Below, piece after piece: positions 1 through 9,216 of a DNA stretch of 36,129 nucleotides (its first letter is position 1; each line of letters begins with the position of its first letter). The notes under the pieces were generated by a model, which was not told the origin of the DNA, did not search any database, and saw nothing but the letters and a program-made list of their open reading frames with translations. The DNA comes from Adonisia turfae CCMR0081. Lineage in GTDB: Bacteria > Cyanobacteriota > Cyanobacteriia > Phormidesmidales > Phormidesmidaceae. The position numbers and the translations under genes were made by a program. The stretch covers positions 3,812,036 through 3,848,164 of the forward strand of contig NZ_QXHD01000004.1 of the NCBI RefSeq assembly GCF_011009555.1. Reading direction: 5' to 3'.

Positions 1-2672
1 TTTAACGATGCCCGAGGAATTTTGGCCAAAGCGATTAACGCTCCGGCTCGCAACCAGCGATCTTTAGATTCAATTGCTTCTAACAGAATCTTATAACCTT
101 TATTCCGTAGCCAGTGAAGCGAGGGTTGAGACCCTTGGGCTGTCCCCACGCCGTCGGTATCTTGCTCTAGTAATGGTAACAGTGGCAAGATAAACCGACG
201 GTGGCTGAGGGATGCTAATACCTCGACTGCATTGGAGCGATCGCGACTGTCTGTGGTGGCAAAAATCTGGTTCACCGTATTCACAGTGCGGCTATGGCCC
301 AGGCTGGACAGCACATAGAGCACCTTTTGAATCAGCCGCTGATGATAGTCTTCAATGGCAACGGCCAGGGGCTTCCAGTTGGGCTCATCCTGGGGAATCT
401 GGGTTTGCCAACGGCGGGTGTGACCCACCTGCTGAAAATCATCTGCCAGGTGGGCATACAAAATGTCGCTGGCCTGGCGGGTGCGAATTTTACCGATAGC
501 TGCGATCGCACTATTCACTGTCTGTCGATTATCAGACCCCAGCTGTTCCTTAGCCTCAGTCAGACCTCCCTTAGCCGCCAGCAAAGTAGCCGCCTGTTCC
601 CGTACCCGAGGGTGAACGTCGCCTAAGGCAGTGGCCAGGGGCACCAGATTCCCATGGCTTTGTTGCCATAGGGTGAGGGCCGCAATTCTCACCCCAGGTT
701 GCTCGTGGGAAAAATGCTGCTGAGCCAGGGCCAGGGTCTTGAGGCGGGCCGCATCGGGCATGGTTTCACCCAACTTAGCCAGGGTTTCTAGGCCTAGCTG
801 TTTCGTGTCAGCACTGCCGTGGGGCAAAAGGCGTGTGGTCAAGAATTCCAGCAGTGTTTCATCGGCACTGCGTGCCACTACACGGATGACCGCCTTTGCC
901 ACCCCTTCATCCAGCCCATACTGTTCAATCTCTGAAAATGCCGTATCCGTGAGCGCGGTCCCCTGCAGTCTGGCCACCATGGCTAGGGATCTCAAACTTA
1001 GATCAGCCTGCGCAATCAGCTCATCCAAAATCTCATCCTCAATCGGCTGTTGCTGCACCATGAGAATTTCCAACGCCGTTAGCCGACAGGCGAGCGGCTG
1101 CTCTGGTGTCAGTTGCTCTTGCCAAACAGACCAGAGTCCGGCTTCTCCTGTCTCGTCTGGCTCTAGCTCAGCGTTTGGCCCTACCCCTTCTTCTGAAACT
1201 CCTTCGCTAAATAACGACACCACCGCCGATCGCACCTGGCGATCTGCCCCTGGCAACAGGGTCAGCACATCGTCTAAAAACTCCCCCGGTTCTCCCACCC
1301 GCGTTGCTAATTCCAGACCTTTAATCTGGTCGTAGCGCTCGTCTGACTGTAGCAGGGTCTGAATCGTTGCCTTCAGGGGTAATACCGCCTGACGGCTGGC
1401 CAGCTGATCGAGGTCAATGGCATCTGTGCGAATCAGATCCTCTAGCCCAGCGGCATAAAAGCGTCCCATGGGCAGCCGCACTAGCAAAAATAGCATGACC
1501 AGACTGCAGACTAGCCAGGTGATTTGCTCCAGACTGAGGGTATGTTCACCCAGCCATAAAAATGCGCCTGCACAGGTTAGCCCCACGGCATAGATAAACC
1601 CGTCGCTCAAGGTGCGAATCCGCCCCATAAATTCTTTGGGGATGGCGTTGTAGTTAAGCTGATGGACCGGTAGATTAATCGCTTTATAGAGGGCATCGCT
1701 GTTGAGCTGTAAACCAATGGCAGCTGGCAGCTGGCCGTTGACCCCCAGCCCCATAAATGCGGCCAGGGTGGTCAATGGAAAGACCACGTTCATGCGAGCT
1801 ACCCCCAGCCAGCGCAGTAGAGGCCGAGTCAGACCGTAAAGCACCACCATTTGGACAATGCTTACCACCACTCGCATCAGGCCCAAAAAGCCAGTCAGGG
1901 CCCGTTGTGTAAACTCCTGACCGTAGATGCTAAACCAAAGAAATTCAGAACTGAGGTAAATGATCACCAGCAAAAAGCTGCTGGCCGCCAGAAAAATAAC
2001 CAGTGGATAGCGCTTGGCCAGTTCGGGAAATGACTGGAGCGATTCGATGACACCAACGGTTTCACTGGGCTGTTTGCTGAGGGGGCGCTGGGTACGGTCG
2101 AGATAGGTGAGTTGCAGCAGTGCGATCGCAATCACCACTGGCAAACACAGCAGTAAATTCTGGGTGCTCAACCACCGCGATAACCCACCCACCAAACTAC
2201 CGCCGACTAAGGCACCCACCGCCTGGCTAATACCAATATAGGGAGCATACTGCTTGTACTCCAGGGTATTAAAGTAGTCAGTCAGCAAACTGGGGTAAAG
2301 GATATTGTTACAAATATCCCACTGAAAAAAACTGACAATCAGTAATCCATAGTAAACAGGAGCCATGTCCAGGGGCAAAGCCAGCCGCAGAGCGACCACC
2401 AGCATCAGCAATACCACCAGTGCCCCACAAAACAGCTCAGTGCTGCGAACCCGTTGCACCACCTGGCTGATGCAGATATAGGCAGGCATGGAGCAGAGGC
2501 CAATCAAAATAAATGCGATCGGCAATCGCTCAGCTCCCAGCTGGCTAACAAAAATGGAATTAGCCACCGCGATCGCCATCACACTCTGCACCAACACCGT
2601 CACTGCAAGCAGTAACAGCTGGGTCAGCCGGCTATCCTGTAAAGATTTAAACGCGGTTAGCATCAACGACAT
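1..2672 (-). CDS. MFS-like membrane transporter fused to HEAT repeats (C-terminus beyond window)
   Basis: An open frame runs from an ATG at 2672 leftward off the window edge (about 890 codons seen, no stop). The first ~430 residues are strongly hydrophobic with many predicted membrane helices and resemble MFS or nucleotide-transporter (Npt1-like) proteins. After the helix ending near VRLPMGRFYAAG the protein becomes soluble and consists of repeated alpha-helical pairs of HEAT type (for example VRIAALTLWQQS, VREQAATLLAAKG, RWLRAGALIALAKI). Cyanobacteria are known to carry such MFS-HEAT fusions, often with a C-terminal cyclic-nucleotide-binding domain, which would lie outside this window. It starts 90 bp downstream of rmuC on the same strand, so co-transcription is possible. 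An ATG at 2663 is an alternative start. Substrate unknown; transport is inferred from the fold only. Confidence 0.8.
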   Translation of the reverse strand, partial: MSLMLTAFKSLQDSRLTQLLLLAVTVLVQSVMAIAVANSIFVSQLGAERLPIAFILIGLCSMPAYICISQVVQRVRSTELFCGALVVLLMLVVALRLALPLDMAPVYYGLLIVSFFQWDICNNILYPSLLTDYFNTLEYKQYAPYIGISQAVGALVGGSLVGGLSRWLSTQNLLLCLPVVIAIALLQLTYLDRTQRPLSKQPSETVGVIESLQSFPELAKRYPLVIFLAASSFLLVIIYLSSEFLWFSIYGQEFTQRALTGFLGLMRVVVSIVQMVVLYGLTRPLLRWLGVARMNVVFPLTTLAAFMGLGVNGQLPAAIGLQLNSDALYKAINLPVHQLNYNAIPKEFMGRIRTLSDGFIYAVGLTCAGAFLWLGEHTLSLEQITWLVCSLVMLFLLVRLPMGRFYAAGLEDLIRTDAIDLDQLASRQAVLPLKATIQTLLQSDERYDQIKGLELATRVGEPGEFLDDVLTLLPGADRQVRSAVVSLFSEGVSEEGVGPNAELEPDETGEAGLWSVWQEQLTPEQPLACRLTALEILMVQQQPIEDEILDELIAQADLSLRSLAMVARLQGTALTDTAFSEIEQYGLDEGVAKAVIRVVARSADETLLEFLTTRLLPHGSADTKQLGLETLAKLGETMPDAARLKTLALAQQHFSHEQPGVRIAALTLWQQSHGNLVPLATALGDVHPRVREQAATLLAAKGGLTEAKEQLGSDNRQTVNSAIAAIGKIRTRQASDILYAHLADDFQQVGHTRRWQTQIPQDEPNWKPLAVAIEDYHQRLIQKVLYVLSSLGHSRTVNTVNQIFATTDSRDRSNAVEVLASLSHRRFILPLLPLLEQDTDGVGTAQGSQPSLHWLRNKGYKILLEAIESKDRWLRAGALIALAKIPRASL

Positions 2673-2762
2673 CAGTTCATAGCTTTTCCATACTATTAAA
2701 CGTCCATGACAAAAAAATGAAGAATTTAGTTATCTCGTATTGGTGTATGGCTATGAATGGGT

Positions 2763-4265
2763 CTAATCTTCCCCCATATCCTCTAATGCTAAAGGCTGTA
2801 CAGAACGGGGTAACCGATCGATGGGTTCAATGGTGTCCAAGTCATCACCGGCTGCTGCTCCTAGGGCTTTAAATTTACGCGCACTCACCAGCACCCGATT
2901 TTCTAAAGATCCCACTGCTTTATTAAAGGTGTCGACGGTAGAATCCAACCCCCGCCGCATTTTTTGCAGATGTCCGGTAAATACCCGCATCCGGTCATAC
3001 AGTTCTCGACCCAGGGTACTAATCTGCTGAGCATTTTCTGTAACGGCATCCTGCTGCCAGCCATAGGCCACGGCCTTAAGCAAAGCAATCAGTGTGGTGG
3101 GGGTGGCTAAAATCACCCGCTGGGCAATACCGGCTTCGATTAGACTAGGGTCTTGTTCCAGCGCAGCACTGAAGAAGATTTCCCCAGGTAAAAACAACAC
3201 CACAAATTCAGGGCTGGGTTGAAACTGATCCCAGTAGGCTTTTTGACCCAGTTGCTGAATATGTCGACGCACCTGCTGGGCATGCTCCTTGAGTTTATTC
3301 AGCCGTAGGGCTTCATCGGTCATATCCAAAGCTTCCAAGTAAGCTGCCAGAGGAGCCTTGGCATCCACAACAATGCGGCGCTGCTGGGGTAGCTGCACCA
3401 CCATATCAGGGCGTAGTGCACCGTTACCGGTCGTGACCTGCTGGGCAAAATCACAGTGCTCCACCATCCCCGCAATCTCTACCACCCGCTTCAGCTGAAT
3501 TTCTCCCCAGCGACCCCGCACATTGGGAGCCCTCAGCGCCTTGGTTAAATTGGCAGTTTCCGTTTGGAGCTGCAACTGTCCTGTGGCCAGCTGAGTAATT
3601 TGCTCGCTCAGCTGACTATAGGCCGATAGCCGATTACGTTCTAAATCCTGTAAGTAGGTTTCTACTTTGCTCAAAGACGATTGCAACGGCTGCACCAGGC
3701 CATCAATGGCTTGCTGTCGTTGCAGTAACTCACTGCTCGACTGAGTATGAAACTGCCCTAGTTTTGTTTGGGCCAGGTTCAAAAACGTCTCGTTGTTAGT
3801 CCGTAAAGCTTCAGCTGAAAGGACCTTAAATGCCTCCACCATTTGCTCTCGGGCTTGGTTTAACAATGCTAGCTTTTCGTCGGTGGTCTGCTGTTGCGTT
3901 TGTAACTGGGTTTGGCTCTGGGCCAGTCGCACTATGAGCTGGCTCTTCTCTGCCTGCAACCGTTGATTTTCTGTTTGCAAAGCTACGGTCTGAGCAGCTT
4001 TACTTTCAGCCACCGCTCGCTGTGCAGCCTCCTGGGTCAGCGTTTGCCGTTCTTGTTCAAGTCTGGTCTGCAAACTGTGGATTTGTTGTTGCAGAGCGCT
4101 GAGCTGTTCATCTTTAGCGTGTAACTGCTCAATCATGGTGGCGCGTTCTGCCACCAGATCATGCTTGGCACGTTCCCTCACGGCTTGATATCGAGACTGC
4201 CAAATAAGCCAACTCATTAGACAGCCCAACCCTGCCCCTGCCAGAAAAATTACCGGCCACTGCAT
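2763..4265 (-). CDS. rmuC: DNA recombination protein RmuC
   Basis: 500 residues, the usual size and architecture for RmuC. Residues 3-23 form one N-terminal membrane helix, residues ~30-240 are a glutamine-rich coiled coil, and the RmuC nuclease-like domain follows. Seen in it: GRWGEIQLKRVVE (251-263) and RPDMVVQLP...VVDAKAPL (285-306), the conserved core with a PD-(D/E)xK-like D301/K303 pair. RmuC limits inversions and rearrangements at short inverted repeats in E. coli; the biochemical activity is poorly known. The protein is probably tethered to the membrane with the coiled coil in the cytoplasm. It is the upstream gene of a possible two-gene unit with the MFS-HEAT transporter. The start is the first ATG, directly before the membrane helix. 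Confidence 0.93.
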   Translation of the reverse strand: MQWPVIFLAGAGLGCLMSWLIWQSRYQAVRERAKHDLVAERATMIEQLHAKDEQLSALQQQIHSLQTRLEQERQTLTQEAAQRAVAESKAAQTVALQTENQRLQAEKSQLIVRLAQSQTQLQTQQQTTDEKLALLNQAREQMVEAFKVLSAEALRTNNETFLNLAQTKLGQFHTQSSSELLQRQQAIDGLVQPLQSSLSKVETYLQDLERNRLSAYSQLSEQITQLATGQLQLQTETANLTKALRAPNVRGRWGEIQLKRVVEIAGMVEHCDFAQQVTTGNGALRPDMVVQLPQQRRIVVDAKAPLAAYLEALDMTDEALRLNKLKEHAQQVRRHIQQLGQKAYWDQFQPSPEFVVLFLPGEIFFSAALEQDPSLIEAGIAQRVILATPTTLIALLKAVAYGWQQDAVTENAQQISTLGRELYDRMRVFTGHLQKMRRGLDSTVDTFNKAVGSLENRVLVSARKFKALGAAAGDDLDTIEPIDRLPRSVQPLALEDMGED

Positions 4266-4651
4266 AGGCTAAGTACAGATTTACTATTGCACCATAGAGT
4301 ATCATCCTAATTCTCAATCGTAAAATCGCTACTCAACCCGCCATAATGCGCAGGTGTTTAAGTGAGTTGCGTTGATTCTGCCGTAGTCACCGGGTACTTT
4401 CATAAAAGATATGAATAAGGGTTGATGATAAATGTGGTATTCGCAACCCATGGCTAATCTATAGACAGGGCCATTGGTCTAGTTCAGCTGAGCCATATTA
4501 ACTGTGAGAACTTAAGTTTTTCTAGTGGAAAACTCAGGGTTTCAACATGGATGTGGTTTATGTTTTGATAGGAGCTGGTCTTTTTGGACTACGCGTACAC
4601 ATCCATTTACATTCACCGCAGCGACTAAATTCATCAAGAGCCTTATAGGGA
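4266..4651. other. Intergenic region between divergent rmuC and DUF3038 genes
   Basis: 386 bp separating two divergently transcribed genes, so it should hold both promoters; I cannot pick out a convincing -35/-10 pair. The only structured item is a 33-codon plus-strand ORF (4547-4648) that begins with a short hydrophobic stretch and ends three bases before the DUF3038 start. It has no clear ribosome binding site, so I do not call it a gene. Confidence 0.6.
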
Positions 4652-5260
4652 ATGACCGTTAAAAGCCCACCAGAGAAACTTCTCAGATCTCCGATATTGG
4701 ACAAGCTGCCAAACTACGGAATCCAAAGCGATGAATGCCCCCGTCGGGCAAAAACGCAGCTAGACTTTATCATGCTTGCCGTTGAGGCCCTTGAACTTAA
4801 TGCATCTCAAGTGATGTTGGCAGCCATCAAAGATCTGGGGCTGCAAGATGTACTTAGGAGTCGCGTTCATCTTTGGCGGTTGCGTAGTACCAATCCGCTG
4901 CGAAAATTTAATCAGCGTCAGCCCCTCACTCTAGAAGAAGCTAAGGCTCTGGTGTTAGTGGTCTGCTATCTATGTCGTAAATTAACGGTGCTGATTCGCC
5001 AGTTGTTTTTGGGCTACCAACAACTCCAAGATCACCAGCTTTCTCTCGATCACCATTTTCGCTTAGCTAAATACTTAAAGCGATTTCGCTCCCATTTCCG
5101 GGCTCGTATGAATCCCAAACGGGCGATGGTGATTACCTACAGCAAAGATGAAAAACTCGATCAGCTGGCACTCTCGCTACTAACTCAGCTCCTGATCTGT
5201 ACAGGCACTCGCGGTGAAGAACGACTCTGGGCCAGCCTCTTTGATGGGGAGATATCATGA
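4652..5260 (+). CDS. DUF3038 domain-containing protein
   Basis: 202 residues, mostly alpha-helical, matching the cyanobacterial DUF3038 family in length and in its order: a conserved N-terminal helix (LDFIMLAVEALELNASQV), a basic middle (RSRVHLWRLRSTNPLRKF) and a C-terminal helix (LDQLALSLLTQLL). No signal peptide or clear membrane helix. Its stop codon overlaps the start of the next gene, DUF4335, by 4 bases (ATGA at 5257-5260), which implies translational coupling. The two families are commonly adjacent in cyanobacteria. Function unknown. The Shine-Dalgarno is weak (only GGGA directly before the ATG); the start is chosen because it leaves the family N-terminus intact. Confidence 0.87.
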   Translation: MTVKSPPEKLLRSPILDKLPNYGIQSDECPRRAKTQLDFIMLAVEALELNASQVMLAAIKDLGLQDVLRSRVHLWRLRSTNPLRKFNQRQPLTLEEAKALVLVVCYLCRKLTVLIRQLFLGYQQLQDHQLSLDHHFRLAKYLKRFRSHFRARMNPKRAMVITYSKDEKLDQLALSLLTQLLICTGTRGEERLWASLFDGEIS

Positions 5261-6798
5261 CCATTAAACGACAGTATGTGCTGCCAAACTGCAGTCTAAT
5301 ATTAGAAGGCCTCAGTGCAGATGCCTCCAATGTGCTCTCAATACTGGCCAATGCTGAGTTTAAGATCGTAGGAATTGAACAATCTCTATCGGGGGGGACG
5401 GAGTTTTTTAAGGCGCTCAACAGTGCGGTTAGCGCCTACTGTCAACGTTTGCTGAGTGGTCTCGACCATCCCGAGCACATGGGATCCCAGACATCTCTGG
5501 TGACGGTTGAAGCGGATGAAGGCCAATACCATCGTCTCATCGTCCAGCCTGAGTGCCTCAACGACTCATCCGGTGATGAGACAGATGGGAAGGCTCCCAA
5601 AAACATTAAGCTTTCAACGGTACAGCTGTTTGATATGGCTGAGGCTATCGATCAGTTTTACGCGGATACTCAAACCTTACCCGATGTGACAGTGCCCCTT
5701 GCGCCTCTGCCTCGTAAGTATGTCAGGCCTGAGGAACCGCTAGCGAAACGAGCTGTCCCGCCAGTTCTCGGCTTAGGCACATTGGCTGTGGCTGCTCTGG
5801 GGCTGTTCTTCTTGCCGGTGCCAGAACTGACTGAACCAGAAGGCCTGCAGCAGAATTCTGCTGCATTGGAAGAGCAAATAGAGAATGAAATCGCCATTGA
5901 TACCGATGCAGACGGAACGGCACCGACATCCGAGGTGCCGGAAGAGGGGGCTGAGGATGGTGAGATCAGCGAAGATGCAGAAACATCGTCTCAACCCCCT
6001 CTTATTACTGATACTGAACAGCTAACAGCTCTACAACAGCAGGTGCAAGGGCAAATTACCGACGGTTTATCCAGTGATACAACCTTTGATCAACCACTGC
6101 GCTATCAGATCTCCGTTGCTGCCAACGGCGATATTGTTGGCTATAACCCAGTGGATAGCGCTTCCCTGGAAAACTTGGATAGTACTCCCCTACCTGAACT
6201 GACCTACATTCCAGTGGATGAAACATCTGTAGCATCAGTGGCTCAGTTTGAGGTTGCCTTCGCACCAGATGGCACCGTTGCAGTGGTGTCTGACCAGCTA
6301 AGCACAGTTGAATCCGAGGCGGTGACCCCTGATGCGGTGAATCTTGAGGTGGTCGAGTCGGAGTCGGTAGAAGACGAGGATCTGCCAGAAGAGTCTGACA
6401 ATGAAACATCCGAGCAATCATCCGTGCCAAACAGTGAGACTGTGACAGGGCGGAGTGCTGAAACGGCGGCTGATACCCTTGCGGCAATAACTACACCCAT
6501 TCAAGACGTAGATCGTATTGATGCTCTCAATCAAGGGCTGCGACGTACCATTATCCAAAACCGTGCCCCAGATCGAACCGGACCAGAAGTGCGCTATCGG
6601 ATTCGTCTCGACCAGGAAGGTAATGTGACGGGTTATGAAGCCACTAGTGCAGTTGCCGAGCGGTATGTAGATGATTTCAATCTACCGAGTCTGATCAAAG
6701 ACTCTAGTGACGAGCAGCCGCAGCTGGATTTTTTAGTCGTAATTAGTGACGACAATATCGTGGAAGTTAATCCCTGGGATGGTTGGCCTGAGAATTAA
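5257..6798 (+). CDS. DUF4335 domain-containing single-span membrane protein
   Basis: 513 residues. The N-terminal ~160 residues (starting MTIKRQYVLPNCSLILEGL) are the DUF4335 domain found beside DUF3038 in cyanobacteria. A single membrane helix lies at ~168-188. A strongly acidic, Ser/Glu/Asp-rich linker follows (190-250). The rest contains two related modules that I see as an internal duplication: residues ~255-346 and ~421-507. Both begin with an LxALxQ-type helix, contain a YxIxxxxxGxVxGY strand pair (LRYQISVAANGDIVGY; VRYRIRLDQEGNVTGY) and end in a DFxVxxxxDxxVxxV strand. A second acidic linker separates them. The modules probably face the opposite side of the membrane from DUF4335. It overlaps DUF3038 by 4 bases, so the pair is likely co-translated. 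Function unknown. Confidence 0.87.
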   Translation: MTIKRQYVLPNCSLILEGLSADASNVLSILANAEFKIVGIEQSLSGGTEFFKALNSAVSAYCQRLLSGLDHPEHMGSQTSLVTVEADEGQYHRLIVQPECLNDSSGDETDGKAPKNIKLSTVQLFDMAEAIDQFYADTQTLPDVTVPLAPLPRKYVRPEEPLAKRAVPPVLGLGTLAVAALGLFFLPVPELTEPEGLQQNSAALEEQIENEIAIDTDADGTAPTSEVPEEGAEDGEISEDAETSSQPPLITDTEQLTALQQQVQGQITDGLSSDTTFDQPLRYQISVAANGDIVGYNPVDSASLENLDSTPLPELTYIPVDETSVASVAQFEVAFAPDGTVAVVSDQLSTVESEAVTPDAVNLEVVESESVEDEDLPEESDNETSEQSSVPNSETVTGRSAETAADTLAAITTPIQDVDRIDALNQGLRRTIIQNRAPDRTGPEVRYRIRLDQEGNVTGYEATSAVAERYVDDFNLPSLIKDSSDEQPQLDFLVVISDDNIVEVNPWDGWPEN

Positions 6799-6935
6799 CT
6801 AAGTTCTTAGTTCTAAATTTTGTGGGGCTTTACGCTTCTCCATGAGTATTTTGGGTTAAGCTCACAGCTTAGAACAGCCTTGATCCTGGTCTTTACCGGA
6901 TCCTCGGCACTAATCACGACTCAAGGAGCATTGCT

Positions 6936-7952
6936 GTGTCTAATGAGCAATACCCTGAACTTCCTTCACTCTATCCAAGCCCTGACCCCTCACCCACGGC
7001 TCCTACCATGGAGGCTGTGCCGCCGTCGCCCTCTTGTCGTCGTCGTTGGATAAACCGGGCAGGACATGGCTTACTGGCATTAGGACTATTGCTAGCCGGT
7101 GTCCCGGTTGCCTGGTTGTTGGGAATTGGTGCATCTAGAGTAGTCTCAGCCCCCACCAAACGGATGCCTCTGCAGGAAGTGGTGCTGCGGCGAACCAATC
7201 GAGTATTCACAGAAATCTATCGCTTGCCTAGCCGTTGGCGACCTGCGCCTCCTCTAGAAACTCGTATTGAACCGATACCCATACCCACTCAGCCGATTGA
7301 GCCTTTAACGACACCACCACCAGCTTTGAATAATCGAGAACGTCAGATCGCTGAGGAAGAATTCGCCGCTCTTCAGCAAGAATTTGAAACCATTCGTAAG
7401 CGTTTGTATGACTTGGAAAGCAAACTAGGTCGAGCGCAGTCCACTGCAGATGTTGAGAGTAGGCTGGCAAATTTAGAGCGACGCCTTATCCCTGACCAGG
7501 CTGATGAGCCAGGTGTGCAACCTGTTTCCACAACCGCCGTTGCCGATGAGCCGCAACCAGAAGAAAATACCCCACAGGTGCATCATCCCCTATTAGAAAC
7601 CACCGAACTGAAGATCACCCTACCGAGTGATGCACTGTTTGCCCCTGGAGAAGCACGTTTGTTGGCTACTGCTCCAGAACTCCTCAACAGCATTTTTGGA
7701 GATCTTCGCCAATATCCGAAGGCTACGATTTTAATTGGTAGCCACACCGATGACCGGATGGTGCCATCCCAAAGCATGAGCTTGGCATTTCAACAGGCAA
7801 ACGCCCTCAGGGCCTATCTGGCTGGCAACTTACCAGACGAAAACCGTTGGGTTACCATCGGCTATGGCCAAAGCCAGCCCATTACTGACAATAGCAACCC
7901 TCAATTTCGTCAGCGCAATCGCCGTATTGAAATTGCTATTGATCGCCGTTAG
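6936..7952 (+). CDS. OmpA-family peptidoglycan-binding membrane protein
   Basis: 338 residues with a cytoplasmic Pro-rich N-terminus, one membrane helix (~43-65), a Pro-rich spacer, a coiled coil (~132-185) and a C-terminal OmpA/MotB-like domain (~225-338). Conserved peptidoglycan-binding residues are visible: GSHTDD (269-273, with the diaminopimelate-binding Asp) and QRNRRIEI (326-333). The protein likely anchors the inner membrane to the cell wall, as in MotB/OmpA-like proteins. The GTG start at 6936 is supported by AAGGAG at 6923-6928 with 7-base spacing; an ATG seen 8 bases further on is out of frame. It sits 137 bp after DUF4335, so it may be part of the same unit. Its last 30 coding bases and stop form the first copy of a 50-bp tandem repeat. 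Confidence 0.9.
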   Translation: MSNEQYPELPSLYPSPDPSPTAPTMEAVPPSPSCRRRWINRAGHGLLALGLLLAGVPVAWLLGIGASRVVSAPTKRMPLQEVVLRRTNRVFTEIYRLPSRWRPAPPLETRIEPIPIPTQPIEPLTTPPPALNNRERQIAEEEFAALQQEFETIRKRLYDLESKLGRAQSTADVESRLANLERRLIPDQADEPGVQPVSTTAVADEPQPEENTPQVHHPLLETTELKITLPSDALFAPGEARLLATAPELLNSIFGDLRQYPKATILIGSHTDDRMVPSQSMSLAFQQANALRAYLAGNLPDENRWVTIGYGQSQPITDNSNPQFRQRNRRIEIAIDRR

Positions 7953-8102
7953 CGACATCCGGGATATCTTGCCGTATTGAAATTGCTATTGATCGCCGTT
8001 AGCGACATCCGAGATATCTTGCCGTATTGAAATTGCTATTGATCGCCGTTAGCGACATCCGGGATATCTTGCCGTATTGAAATTGCTATTGATCGCCGTT
8101 AG
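7921..8102 (+). repeat. 50-bp tandem repeat, 3.6 copies, seeded from the OmpA gene 3' end
   Basis: Units at 7921-7970, 7971-8020, 8021-8070 and a partial unit 8071-8102. They are identical apart from one G/A difference in unit 2 (position 8012). The first 32 bases of each unit copy the end of the OmpA-family gene and its stop; the remaining bases are the original downstream sequence. Each unit holds a GATATC palindrome. Copies are contiguous with no spacers, so this is a minisatellite, not CRISPR. Near identity implies recent expansion or homogenisation. Confidence 0.97.
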
Positions 8103-8147
8103 GGGCATGCTGATAATCAACTCACTTATTCAGTGTCCATTCCTGTA

Positions 8148-9137
8148 ATGAAAGTTGTCTACTTTGGTACTCCACAATTTGCGGTACCTGGCCTTATTCG
8201 TCTGCTTAAAGACCCTGATTTTGATATTATTGCCGTCGTTACTCAGCCAGATAAGCGGCGGGGGCGCGGCAGTAAAGTGACCCCTTCCCCTGTGAAAACA
8301 GTGGCTACCGAAGCCGGGATTCCTGTGTGGCAACCCCAAAAAATCAAAAAAGATGCTGAGGCTCTAGACTTCCTCAGCCACTGTCAGGCTGATGCCTTTG
8401 TGGTAGTTGCCTATGGCCAAATCCTTTCCCAAGAAATTTTGGATATGCCGCGACTGGGGTCAATCAATGGTCATGGCTCGATTTTACCCACCTACCGTGG
8501 GGCTGCTCCCATTCAGTGGAGTTTATACCACGGTGAGGCGGAGACCGGTGTAACCACCATGTTGATGGATGCCGGTATGGATACAGGCCCCATGTTGCTA
8601 GAGGAAAAGATTCCCATTGGGCTCTTGGATAACGCCTGGGCAATTGCTGATACCTTGTCTAAACTCACAGCTGAGCTGCTGTTGAGCACACTTCATAAGC
8701 TAGATGGCCAAGCCATTCGTCCCATTCCTCAAATTGAGGAGCAGGCCACCTATGCGCCGCTGATTAAGAAAGCTGATTATGTCATTGACTGGCAGCGTCC
8801 GGCTCTGGATATCCATAACCAAATCCGGGGCTTCTATCCCAACTGTGTCACTCAGCTACAACAGCCGCCGCTTAAAATTAGTGAGACGATTCCTCTGTTT
8901 GATGGCGTCTGGTCTCAACTGCCTGAGGACTATCGGACTTTAAAAGATGCCTATGGGGCTCTAAAGCCTGCCGAGCCTGGCAAAGTTATGGCTGTTTGGA
9001 AAAATCATGGCCCTGTCATTGGCACAGGTGATGGATATTTATTGCTCCGTCAGGTTCAGCCAGCGGGTAAAAAATCTCAGTCTGGGTGGGCCTTTGCCAA
9101 TGGCAGTCGTTTAGCTTTAGGAGAGAACTTAGGTTAG
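8148..9137 (+). CDS. fmt: Methionyl-tRNA formyltransferase
   Basis: Transfers a formyl group from 10-formyl-tetrahydrofolate to initiator Met-tRNA in the cytoplasm. From ATG 8148 the protein has 329 residues, a normal length. The N-terminus MKVVYFGTPQFAVP is the family start. The basic loop KRRGRGSK (37-43), the catalytic Asn and His in INGHGSILP (N107, H109) and the catalytic Asp in MDAGMDTGPML (D145) are all present. The C-terminal tRNA-binding OB-fold follows. A GTG at 8133 would add five residues; neither start has a good ribosome binding site, and I prefer the ATG because it matches family N-termini. It begins 45 bp after the 50-bp repeat array, so its promoter may lie within or beside repeated DNA. 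No def (deformylase) gene is adjacent. Confidence 0.93.
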   Translation: MKVVYFGTPQFAVPGLIRLLKDPDFDIIAVVTQPDKRRGRGSKVTPSPVKTVATEAGIPVWQPQKIKKDAEALDFLSHCQADAFVVVAYGQILSQEILDMPRLGSINGHGSILPTYRGAAPIQWSLYHGEAETGVTTMLMDAGMDTGPMLLEEKIPIGLLDNAWAIADTLSKLTAELLLSTLHKLDGQAIRPIPQIEEQATYAPLIKKADYVIDWQRPALDIHNQIRGFYPNCVTQLQQPPLKISETIPLFDGVWSQLPEDYRTLKDAYGALKPAEPGKVMAVWKNHGPVIGTGDGYLLLRQVQPAGKKSQSGWAFANGSRLALGENLG

Positions 9138-9216
9138 GCATAGGGGCTGCTGGTCGTCGATGGTTGCCCTTCGATACCGGGCGTTATCGGTCAGGATTGC
9201 GTATCAATTTTGGGAC

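Noticed and set aside
739..1335. 198-residue plus-strand ORF
   Set aside because: Opposite strand of the HEAT repeats; Ser/Arg-rich composition typical of a shadow frame.
7921..8102. CRISPR array
   Set aside because: The 50-bp units are contiguous with no variable spacers and one end is coding sequence; it is a tandem repeat.
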